From: CAMENZ01 sp041854955
GTDB lineage: Bacteria > Bacillota > Clostridia > Peptostreptococcales > Anaerovoracaceae
Direction of reading: 5' to 3'
Assembly: GCA_041854955.1 (NCBI GenBank)
Contig: JBHADF010000063.1
Coordinates: forward strand, 1 to 52,722
DNA length: 52,722 bases
In this document: positions 40,978-48,245 of the stretch, in pieces
Position numbering within the stretch: the stretch's first letter is position 1
Layout: every line of letters starts with the position of its first letter
The notes under the pieces: generated by a model
The model's database searches: none
What the model saw: the letters and a program-made list of their open reading frames with translations, nothing else
Told to the model about the DNA's origin: nothing
Made by a program: the position numbers and the translations under genes

Positions 40978-42087
40978 ATGAAAAACAGCCTTTTCCCAAA
41001 GATACGGCCTAAATATATGTTTTGGACCACAGTCCTGTTTTTGACTGTAACCGTGATTTCTTATTTTTTCTTCATAAGTGAAGCCTCGGATCCTATTCTT
41101 AATATTGCCATGCTTTACACCCTGGGAGTTTTCATAACTACCAGGTATACGGACGGGTATTTTTACGGCTTTCTCTTCACCATAGGCAGTGTAATAGCTG
41201 TAAACTACTTCTTTACATACCCCTTTTGGAATCTGAATTTCGGCATAAAGGGATATCATGTTACCTTCCTTGGGATGATAACCATCGGAATAGTAACATC
41301 GGCCTTGAGCACCCACCTAAAAAAGCAGGAAAGGGAGCTTCGGGAGCAGGAAAAATCCTTAGCCGAGCAGGAAAAGAAGCTTATGGAAGCCCAGAAGGAA
41401 AAGATGAGAGCCAATCTGCTGAGAGCCGTTTCCCATGATTTGAGGACACCTCTGACGGGAATCATAGGCAACAGCCTTTCCTATCTGGATATGGGGGATA
41501 AATTCACCAAAGAGGAAAACCGCCAGCTCATAGAAAATATAAACACCGATGCGGTGTGGCTTCTCAACATGGTGGAAAATCTTTTATCCGTCACCAGAAT
41601 AGACAACGAAACCGCCAAGGTAAACAAGTCCCTGGAAGCCCTAGAGGAAGTGGTGTCATCAGCTGTAATCTATTTCAAAAAAAGATTTCCGGAGGCAAAG
41701 GTAAAGATTATCATGCCTGAGGCTGTGATTATGGCCATGATGGATGGGACCCTCATACAACAGGTTATAATAAATATCCTGCAAAATGCCCAGGTCTATT
41801 CCAAAAGCTCAAAGCCTTTAGAACTGAAGGTGGAGGATTTGGGAGCTTCCGCAAAAATAAGCATAAGAGACTACGGTGTAGGCATAGATGAAGATCGCCT
41901 GGAAAACATCTTTGACGGAGTCGGCAACCGGTCACAGACATCGGATACCGACGGCTATAAGGGTATGGGCATAGGCCTATCGATATGCAAGACCATTGTG
42001 CTGGCCCATAAGGGTGAAATCATGGCAAAAAATTACGAAGACGGCGCTGAATTCAGCTTTACATTGCCAAAGGAAACGGAGGAATAA
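40978..42087 (+). CDS. Histidine kinase with KdpD-like membrane domain
   Basis: This is a 369-residue kinase. Four hydrophobic segments (about 13-112) match the membrane part of KdpD (DUF4118), then a coiled coil of Glu/Lys repeats (about 113-143) leads to His153 in RAVSHDLRTPLTG, followed by N box, DYGVGI and GMGIGLSI of the ATPase domain. The long cytoplasmic N-terminal domains of full KdpD (KdpD and Usp) are missing. Potassium sensing is therefore unproven, and no kdpFABC genes are nearby. The response regulator starts two bases after its stop codon. Confidence 0.88.
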   Translation: MKNSLFPKIRPKYMFWTTVLFLTVTVISYFFFISEASDPILNIAMLYTLGVFITTRYTDGYFYGFLFTIGSVIAVNYFFTYPFWNLNFGIKGYHVTFLGMITIGIVTSALSTHLKKQERELREQEKSLAEQEKKLMEAQKEKMRANLLRAVSHDLRTPLTGIIGNSLSYLDMGDKFTKEENRQLIENINTDAVWLLNMVENLLSVTRIDNETAKVNKSLEALEEVVSSAVIYFKKRFPEAKVKIIMPEAVIMAMMDGTLIQQVIINILQNAQVYSKSSKPLELKVEDLGASAKISIRDYGVGIDEDRLENIFDGVGNRSQTSDTDGYKGMGIGLSICKTIVLAHKGEIMAKNYEDGAEFSFTLPKETEE

Positions 42088-42089
42088 AA

Positions 42090-42806
42090 ATGAACCAAAG
42101 GGTATCTATCCTAATAATTGAAGACGAAAAAAGTGTAAGAGATTTTATGAAAAAGACCTTGGAGGCCTACGGATATAGGGTAGAAACGGCTCAGAACGGG
42201 GAGGAAGGACTTACTATGATAAGCTCACATATTCCCGATATGGTACTCTTAGACTTAGGCCTGCCGGATTTAGACGGAACGGAGATAATAAAAAAGACGA
42301 GAGAATGGTCCAGCATGCCTATAATCGTCGTATCTGCCCGTACACAGGAAAAGGAAAAGGTATCCGCCCTGGATGCTGGTGCCGATGACTACATTACAAA
42401 ACCCTTCGGAAATGATGAGCTTATGGCCAGAATCAGAACTGCCTTAAGGCACAATAATATTCTCACCACCGATAAGGAAAAGGCGGACAGAGCATATAAG
42501 GCAAAAGGCCTTTCCATAGATTTTGAAAAGAGAATCGTCACCATAGACGGGGAAGAGATACATCTTACACGTGTTGAGTATAAGATAGTTTCTCTCTTGG
42601 CTAAAAATTCGGGAAGAATTATGACCTATGATGCCCTCATTGAAGAGGTATGGGGACCCTATGCTGACGATAATAACAGAATTTTAAGGGTAAATATGGC
42701 AAATATCAGAAGAAAGATAGAAAAAAACACAGGAGAGCCGGAATATATTTTCACCGAGCTTGGTGTAGGCTATCGAATGTTGGAAGATGAAGGCGAGGAA
42801 AAGTAA
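42090..42806 (+). CDS. OmpR-family response regulator, KdpE-like
   Basis: This is a 238-residue regulator. The receiver has Glu-Asp at 11-12, the phosphorylation site Asp55 in MVLLDLGLPD, and Lys in YITKPFG. The C-terminal winged helix (about 140-230) has LTRVEYKIVSLLAKNSGRIMTY and a final YIFTELGVGYRM, as in KdpE. It is coupled to the kinase upstream, and the aromatic-pathway fusion gene begins one base after its stop codon. Confidence 0.93.
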   Translation: MNQRVSILIIEDEKSVRDFMKKTLEAYGYRVETAQNGEEGLTMISSHIPDMVLLDLGLPDLDGTEIIKKTREWSSMPIIVVSARTQEKEKVSALDAGADDYITKPFGNDELMARIRTALRHNNILTTDKEKADRAYKAKGLSIDFEKRIVTIDGEEIHLTRVEYKIVSLLAKNSGRIMTYDALIEEVWGPYADDNNRILRVNMANIRRKIEKNTGEPEYIFTELGVGYRMLEDEGEEK

Positions 42807-42807
42807 A

Positions 42808-45342
42808 ATGGCCGGAGCATACGGTAAAAATTTCAAAGTAACCTTGGGAGGGACTTCCCACGGACCCGAGGTCAATGTTAGGATAGAAGGAGTTCCCGAG
42901 GGAACCGTAATAGACTATAAAGAGCTGGACTATTTCATGGAGCGGCGTCAGGCCAAGGGTCTGGATTTTGCCACGGGAAGACATGAGCCCGACGATATAA
43001 ACTGGAGAAGGGGCGTTCTCAACTTCGGTGGAGAGCTGGGCATCGTCAGCGACAGCGTCATAGAGGCCTATGTGGAAAACAAGGACGTCAGACCTGAGGA
43101 CTATGAAAGGTTTAAAGAGGTTCCCCGACCGGGCCACGCAGATTTTGCAGCTATCATGAAGGACGGAGAAAAGGCGGAAATCGCCGGAGGCGGCCGATTC
43201 AGCGGCAGACTTACGGTGGGCCTTTGCATAGCAGGAGGCATAGCCAAGCAGATTTTGGAAAAGAGAGGCATAACCATATTTACGGATATAGCTGAAATCG
43301 GCGGTGACGATAATCCCATAGATTTTGAGGATTTGCTGGGAGCAGCCCAGGGACAGAAGGACTCTGTGGGCGGAATCATCGAGTGCGGTGTTATGGGCGT
43401 CAAGGCCGGCTCCTGCGGAGACAGCTATTGGGACGGTCTGGAAGGACGAATCGCCCAGGCCATTTTCGGCATTCCCGGAGTAAAGGGAGTGGAGTTCGGC
43501 AGCGGTTTTGAAGGAACCCGCACCATGGGCTCAGTGAACAACGACCCCTTTGCCTTCGATGAAGAGGGAAATGTCATCACGCTTACCAATAACCACGGCG
43601 GTATTTTAGGGGGAATAGCTTCCGGAATGCCCATCGTGGTAAAGGCGGCCATAAAGCCTACCCCTTCCATCGGAAAGGAGCAGCAAAGCGTCAACCTTAA
43701 GACGGGAAAGCTTGAAAAAATATCCGTAACAGGTCGCCACGACCCCTGCATCGTTCCAAGAGCATTGCCCTGTGTAGAGGCGGCGGTGGCCATAGCCCTT
43801 TTGGACGCTCTTATGGAGGAGGAAAGACCGGAATCAGAGGGGGACACCATAGAAGCCCTGCGCAGCGCCATAGACAGACAGGATGATATAATCCTTAATG
43901 CTCTCACGGAGCGCTTTAAAGCTGCGGAAAGGATTGGAGCAATAAAGGCTGCCGGCGGTATGCCTGTTCAGGATGAGACCCGAGAAAGGGAAGTTTTGAA
44001 GAGGGTAGAGGAAAAAGTGCCTTCCGAATACGAAGCCCATGCTCGTGCCGTTATGGAAACCCTCATAGAAGAATCTAAAAAAAAACAGATAAAATCTAAA
44101 GCCCCCTTCGGCATCTTAGGCAGAAAGCTGGGGCACAGCTACAGCCCTGAAATCCATAGGCTCATAGGTGAGAAGACGGGAAACCCCTACGAATTTCAAA
44201 TTTTTGAAAGGGAGCCGGAGGAGCTGGAGGCCTTTATAAAGGGAGATGAATGGGAAGGTCTTACGGTGACCATTCCCTATAAAGAAAAGGTAATCCCCCT
44301 TTTAGACAGCCTTTCACCGGAGGCAGCTCTCATAGGAGCCGTAAATGTGGTGGTGAGACAGGAAGGCAAGCTGGTAGGCTATAACACGGACTATTTCGGC
44401 TTTATCCACTCCCTGGAAATGGCCGGCGTAGCTGTAAAGGACAAGAGCTGCCTCATCTTAGGGCAGGGGGGCGCTTCAAAGGCAGTGCTACAGGCCCTTA
44501 AGGATATGGGGGCCCAAAAGGCTGAGGCCTTTTCTGCACGAAAGCCGGATGAAATTCCCGGAGAAGATGTCGAAATCATAGTAAATACAACGCCTGTGGG
44601 AATGTTCCCGAAAACTGAGGGCATGCCGGCGGATCCGTCAGCTTTCCCGAAGGCTGAGTGGCTCATTGATATAGTTTATAATCCATTGAGAACACATTTT
44701 CTCTGCAAGGGAAAGGAAAAGGGCCTGAAAACCTTAGGAGGCATGGGCATGCTGGTGGCTCAGGCCATATATGCGGCCATGCTTTTCACGGACAGGGTCA
44801 TAGAGAATAGGGAAAGGTTGATGGCGGATATTTTGTCGGAAATCAAAGAGGATGTGGAAAACATAGTCCTTATCGGCCCTGCCGGCATAGGAAAGACCAC
44901 TGTGGGAAAGAATCTGGAGGAAATCACCGGTAAGGAATTCTACGATACGGACCTGCTCATAGTCCAAAGAGAAGGGAAACCCATCGAAGAGATATTTTCC
45001 GCCATGGGGGAGGAAGGCTTTAGAAGGCTGGAAACCCAAATCATAAAGGAACTGGCAGAAAAGCGGGGAGCCATCATTTCCTGCGGAGGCGGAGCGGTGA
45101 CCGGGGAGGAAAACTATTTCCCCTTGGCCATGAACGGCAGAATATTCCTTATAGATGGCGAAAATACGGCAGAGGTAGCCACGGAAGGCCGCCCCCTGTA
45201 TAAGGAATTTACCCCTGAAGAGCTGAGAAAACAGAGACTGGGCCTCTATAACAGATGGGCTGATGAAAAGGTGGATGCGGCAGGAAAGGAAATCGGTGAA
45301 ATTTCCGAGTACATTTTGGAAAAATTTAACTTTATGCCATAA
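42808..45342 (+). CDS. Four-domain shikimate-pathway fusion: AroC-chorismate mutase-AroE-AroK
   Basis: This is one uninterrupted frame of 844 residues. About 1-340 is chorismate synthase (RPGHADF, GGGRFSGRLT, GRHDPC; its first signature reads GTSHG where most have GESHG). About 345-425 is an AroQ-type chorismate mutase (EALRSAIDRQDDIIL, RIGAIK, TRERE). About 431-675 is shikimate dehydrogenase (LGHSYSPEIH, PYKEK with the catalytic Lys, YNTDYFGF, GQGGASKA, NTTPVGM). About 685-844 is shikimate kinase (GPAGIGKTT, DTDLLI, GEEGFRRLE, CGGGAV, GRPLY). So two late-middle steps and the last step of chorismate synthesis, plus the first step toward Phe/Tyr, share a polypeptide; EPSP synthase is not included. 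Start 42808 is preferred over 42787 because AroC normally begins MAGxYGxxF. It is probably cotranscribed with the two-component genes. Confidence 0.93.
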   Translation: MAGAYGKNFKVTLGGTSHGPEVNVRIEGVPEGTVIDYKELDYFMERRQAKGLDFATGRHEPDDINWRRGVLNFGGELGIVSDSVIEAYVENKDVRPEDYERFKEVPRPGHADFAAIMKDGEKAEIAGGGRFSGRLTVGLCIAGGIAKQILEKRGITIFTDIAEIGGDDNPIDFEDLLGAAQGQKDSVGGIIECGVMGVKAGSCGDSYWDGLEGRIAQAIFGIPGVKGVEFGSGFEGTRTMGSVNNDPFAFDEEGNVITLTNNHGGILGGIASGMPIVVKAAIKPTPSIGKEQQSVNLKTGKLEKISVTGRHDPCIVPRALPCVEAAVAIALLDALMEEERPESEGDTIEALRSAIDRQDDIILNALTERFKAAERIGAIKAAGGMPVQDETREREVLKRVEEKVPSEYEAHARAVMETLIEESKKKQIKSKAPFGILGRKLGHSYSPEIHRLIGEKTGNPYEFQIFEREPEELEAFIKGDEWEGLTVTIPYKEKVIPLLDSLSPEAALIGAVNVVVRQEGKLVGYNTDYFGFIHSLEMAGVAVKDKSCLILGQGGASKAVLQALKDMGAQKAEAFSARKPDEIPGEDVEIIVNTTPVGMFPKTEGMPADPSAFPKAEWLIDIVYNPLRTHFLCKGKEKGLKTLGGMGMLVAQAIYAAMLFTDRVIENRERLMADILSEIKEDVENIVLIGPAGIGKTTVGKNLEEITGKEFYDTDLLIVQREGKPIEEIFSAMGEEGFRRLETQIIKELAEKRGAIISCGGGAVTGEENYFPLAMNGRIFLIDGENTAEVATEGRPLYKEFTPEELRKQRLGLYNRWADEKVDAAGKEIGEISEYILEKFNFMP

Positions 45343-45348
45343 TCCCTC

Positions 45349-45377
45349 TTGCATTCCTGTGGATAAAATGATATAGT
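45349..45377 (+). promoter_or_regulatory. Promoter of the cobalamin riboswitch unit
   Basis: TTGCAT (45349-45354) and TATAGT (45372-45377) are spaced by 17 bases, just after the fusion gene and just before the riboswitch. Confidence 0.6.
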
Positions 45378-45394
45378 TGTTACAAGAAATTGAA

Positions 45395-45612
45395 TAAAAG
45401 TTCTGTGTTCTTCCTTGGGCCTAAAGTCCCGGAAGCTAAGATGGAAGCAGGTTTGAATCCTGCACGGTCCCGCCACTGTATTGAAGGAGCCACCCCATGA
45501 AGCCATTGCACATAGTGTGAGAAGGCAGGGAGAGGTGTTGATATCTAAGTCAGGAGACATGCACAGTCCCAATCATTATACTGCGTCGGAGAAACGTAGC
45601 AATGGATTAAAG
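45395..45612 (+). ncRNA. Cobalamin (B12) riboswitch
   Basis: The core of the cobalamin aptamer is readable: GGGCCTAAAGTCCCGGAAGC-like opening arms, GCAGGTTTGAATCCTGCACGGTCCCGCCACTGT (with GCCACTG at 45472-45478), and the B12 box AGTCAGGAGACAT (45548-45560). A further hairpin at about 45583-45601 may be the kissing stem. A terminator follows at 45629-45668. The only gene downstream in the unit is the 95-codon unknown gene at 45792. Exact 5' and 3' limits are estimates. Confidence 0.93.
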
Positions 45613-45628
45613 TTATACGGCAAAAACG

Positions 45629-45668
45629 GGCTGTAACCATTCTAAAAAGGTGGTTACAGCTTTTTAAT
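45629..45668 (+). terminator. Expression-platform terminator of the B12 riboswitch
   Basis: A perfect stem CTGTAACCA (45631-45639) with TGGTTACAG (45651-45659), extended by G-C at the base, is followed by TTTTTAATT. It fits transcription attenuation when cobalamin is bound. Confidence 0.88.
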
Positions 45669-45685
45669 TATATAGCTTTTCATCC

Positions 45686-45725
45686 GGCGAGGTCAGCAAG
45701 AATACTTTTACATTGCGACCTCGCC
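45686..45725 (+). other. Unexplained long hairpin in the leader
   Basis: GGCGAGGTC (45686-45694) pairs perfectly with GACCTCGCC (45717-45725), and inside it GCAA pairs with TTGC. There is no T-run, so it is not a plain terminator. It lies between the riboswitch terminator and the ribosome site of the gene at 45792. Confidence 0.5.
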
Positions 45726-45791
45726 ATCCTTATAGATATGTGGCTGTTTATGCCCTTAAAAAGTTTTCAAAACCGAAAGGAGATTATATAT

Positions 45792-46079
45792 ATGAAGATT
45801 AGTTGGTTTGAAAATCCGGACAATGTAGCCTATGTGGAGTTCGGAGAATTTGCCGAGAATTTCGGCAAGGAATTGGGAATAGCCGGATTGGGCAAGAAAA
45901 TAGAAGAGTTCAGAAAGAACCCTACGGCAGAAGGTATAACCGTAACGGGAACAAGAAGGACTGCTATCAAAATTTTCATACCTGATTTAGTCTTTGATAA
46001 ACATATAGAGATGGGCGAGTCCGTGTGGATTTTCATCGGAGAGACCTACCCCGCCTATTGTGTCTATTGGAAGGAATAG
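45792..46079 (+). CDS. Small protein of unknown function under B12 riboswitch control
   Basis: This is a 95-residue soluble protein starting MKISWFENPDNVAYVEF and ending YCVYWKE. It has no signal peptide, membrane segment or Cys/His metal motif; two beta-rich halves (GITVTGTRRTAIKIFIPD and SVWIFIGETYPAYCVYW) suggest a small barrel. I do not recognise a family. ATG 45792 follows GAAAGGAG; an upstream in-frame start at 45738 lacks a site. The cobalamin riboswitch, its terminator and a further terminator downstream (46107-46160) make this the sole coding gene of the unit, so a role in B12 uptake, sparing or replacing a B12-dependent step is inferred. Confidence 0.75.
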   Translation: MKISWFENPDNVAYVEFGEFAENFGKELGIAGLGKKIEEFRKNPTAEGITVTGTRRTAIKIFIPDLVFDKHIEMGESVWIFIGETYPAYCVYWKE

Positions 46080-46106
46080 TTATTTAAAGAAAAGTGTGTA
46101 TACAAG

Positions 46107-46160
46107 CCCCTGCGGATTTATTTTGCTTTCTTTCAGAATCCGTAGGGGAATTTTATTTTT
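46107..46160 (+). terminator. Terminator after gene at 45792
   Basis: CCCCTGCGGATT (46107-46118) pairs with AATCCGTAGGGG (46137-46148) with one G-T pair, followed by TTTTATTTTT. Confidence 0.85.
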
Positions 46161-46266
46161 GGTAAGAGGCGTCGGGATTTCCCTATATGGCTCCGGCGCA
46201 TATAATTGAAAAACGGCATCAAATGTGGTAAAGTAATGGCTATAACCGACAAAAGGAAGTGGTATT

Positions 46267-46974
46267 ATGAAGAAAGAAGTAACGTTCGGGGAGAGTGCAT
46301 CTATTATAGAAAAACTCTTCTCCCTGAGAGATGAAAAATATGCAGAATTTCAAGGAAAGCTCATACCTACGGTGGAAGAGGAAACCATCATAGGAGTCCG
46401 GACTCCGGACCTTAGAAAATACGCCAAGGAACTGGCAGGCACCGATTTAGCCGAGGCTTTTCTCCAAGATCTCCCTCACTCATACTTTGAGGAGAATCAG
46501 CTTCATGCTTTTGTAATATCTGAAACGAAAGACTTCCAACTTTGCGTGGAGCAGGTGAGCCGATTCTTACCCTATGTAGATAACTGGGCCACCTGTGACC
46601 AGCTTTCTCCAAGGATTTTCAAAAAACACCGAGAAGAACTGTCGGAGCAAATAGATAAATGGCTGGCCTCAAAAGCTACTTACACTGTGAGATTTGCCAT
46701 AGGCATGCTGATGGAGCATTTTTTGGAGGCGGATTTTACAAAAAAACTGCCTGAAAAGGTGGCCGGCATCAGATCTGAGGAATATTACATAAACATGATG
46801 AAAGCATGGTATTTTGCTACGGCCTTGGCCAAGCAATACGAAGCCGTCATCCCCTTTATAGAGAATAGAAAACTGGATACATGGAGCCATAACAAGGCCA
46901 TCCAAAAATCCATAGAGAGCAGGCGCATATCTCCCGCGCAAAAGGAGTATTTAAAGAGCCTGAAAATAAAGTGA
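46267..46974 (+). CDS. AlkD-like DNA alkylation repair protein
   Basis: This is a 235-residue all-helical HEAT-like repeat protein. GVRTPDLRKYAKEL near 43, ENQLHAFVIS, and NWATCDQLSP (with Trp and the conserved Asp of the AlkD site) are family marks, as is the AWYFATALAKQYE helix. AlkD-type enzymes release bulky or positively charged alkylated bases from DNA without flipping them. Some family members lack activity. It begins a two-gene unit with the CoA hydrolase 12 bases downstream. Confidence 0.88.
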   Translation: MKKEVTFGESASIIEKLFSLRDEKYAEFQGKLIPTVEEETIIGVRTPDLRKYAKELAGTDLAEAFLQDLPHSYFEENQLHAFVISETKDFQLCVEQVSRFLPYVDNWATCDQLSPRIFKKHREELSEQIDKWLASKATYTVRFAIGMLMEHFLEADFTKKLPEKVAGIRSEEYYINMMKAWYFATALAKQYEAVIPFIENRKLDTWSHNKAIQKSIESRRISPAQKEYLKSLKIK

Positions 46975-46986
46975 AAGGACAGAGAT

Positions 46987-48060
46987 GTGGAAGATAGACC
47001 TGTAATTTTTGAGAGGATAAATAATGTAGGGGTCATAACCTTAAACAGACCTAAGAAGCTCAACGCTCTGAATCATCAGATGATTGAGGAAATTTTGCGT
47101 GTTTTGGAGGAGTGGCGAAATGATGAAAATATAAAGCTGCTCATTTTGGAGGGTGCCGGAGACAGAGCCTTTTGTGCCGGCGGAGATGTACGCTCGGTCT
47201 GCGATATGGCCTTGGAGGGGAAGTCTGAGGAAGCACTGGATATGTTTAAGACAGAATTTGATATGGACTATCGGTTTGCCGAGTATCCCAAGCCTATCCT
47301 TGCTTGTCTGAACGGAATCACCATGGGCGGTGGCATCGGCATGTCAGCGTCCGCCGACTTTAGGCTTGTGACGGAGAGAACAGTTTGGGCCATGCCGGAG
47401 ATGAAGATAGGCTTTTTCCCCGATGTAGGCGTATCCTACTACCTGGCTCGTTTGGAAAGAGGCGTAGGAAAATATCTGGCCATGACAGCCGCCTCCATCA
47501 AAGGTGATGACTGTGTAGCCTTAGGGCTGGCCGACTATAAGCTTTCCGAAGATGCATATGAAGGGGTGCGAAATGAAATTTTGAATATGCACCTTGAAGG
47601 AATCAGCCGAGAAGAAATAAGGGCCACTATGAACCGGCTTTTGTCGGAAAAAGGCGAGACCCTTGAAAAGGCCCGAGAGAAAAGCCACCTTTGGCAAAAT
47701 ATGTCCTACATAGAAAAATATTTCGATAAAGAAGAGGCTGAAGAGATATTGGAAGGGCTTTTAGAGGGCGCACAAATACAGGGTGATGAAGGCGCGTTTG
47801 CCGGGGCAGCCCTTGCTGAAATGGAGGGAAACTCGCCCCTATCCATGTATATAGCCTCGGAGCAGCAAAACAGAGCAGGGAAGCTTTCCCTTAAAAAAAC
47901 CTTCGAGCAGGATTATACCCTGGTTAAAAACTTTCTCAAGGGCCACGACTTTTATGAAGGAGTGAAGGCTGTTCTGGTGGAGAAAAGCGGAAAACCCTTG
48001 TGGGAACCTGCTTTAGCAGCTCAGATACGGAAAGAGGATGTGGAAGAATACTTCCGATAA
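46987..48060 (+). CDS. 3-hydroxyisobutyryl-CoA hydrolase-like (crotonase family)
   Basis: This is a 357-residue crotonase-fold protein with the C-terminal extension of the hydrolase branch. RAFCAGGDVRSV near 60 and GITMGGGIGMS near 114 form the oxyanion holes, and MPEMKIGFFPDVGVSYYL carries the catalytic Glu/Asp pair. Expected reaction: release of CoA from 3-hydroxyisobutyryl-CoA in valine breakdown; an enoyl-CoA hydratase role is less likely. The start is GTG, seven bases after AAAGGACAG. Valine degradation fits the Liv transporter in the window. Confidence 0.85.
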   Translation: MEDRPVIFERINNVGVITLNRPKKLNALNHQMIEEILRVLEEWRNDENIKLLILEGAGDRAFCAGGDVRSVCDMALEGKSEEALDMFKTEFDMDYRFAEYPKPILACLNGITMGGGIGMSASADFRLVTERTVWAMPEMKIGFFPDVGVSYYLARLERGVGKYLAMTAASIKGDDCVALGLADYKLSEDAYEGVRNEILNMHLEGISREEIRATMNRLLSEKGETLEKAREKSHLWQNMSYIEKYFDKEEAEEILEGLLEGAQIQGDEGAFAGAALAEMEGNSPLSMYIASEQQNRAGKLSLKKTFEQDYTLVKNFLKGHDFYEGVKAVLVEKSGKPLWEPALAAQIRKEDVEEYFR

Positions 48061-48122
48061 AGATAAATAAAGTAATGAAAAAGTGAGCATTGATATTTTT
48101 TATTCAAATATCCGCATAGTTA

Positions 48123-48151
48123 TTGACGAGCATATGCTCCCATGCTACCAT
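48123..48151 (+). promoter_or_regulatory. Candidate promoter of phosphatase-like gene
   Basis: TTGACG (48123-48128) and TACCAT (48146-48151) are spaced by 17 bases, about 95 bases before the ATG. Confidence 0.4.
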
Positions 48152-48245
48152 AGTGTTAATAAACAGACGGGCCATGCATTTAACTCGTCAAGCTGCAGTG
48201 CGTTTGAGGACGCAAGAGGAATCTTAAAACTCAAGGAGGTAAAGT

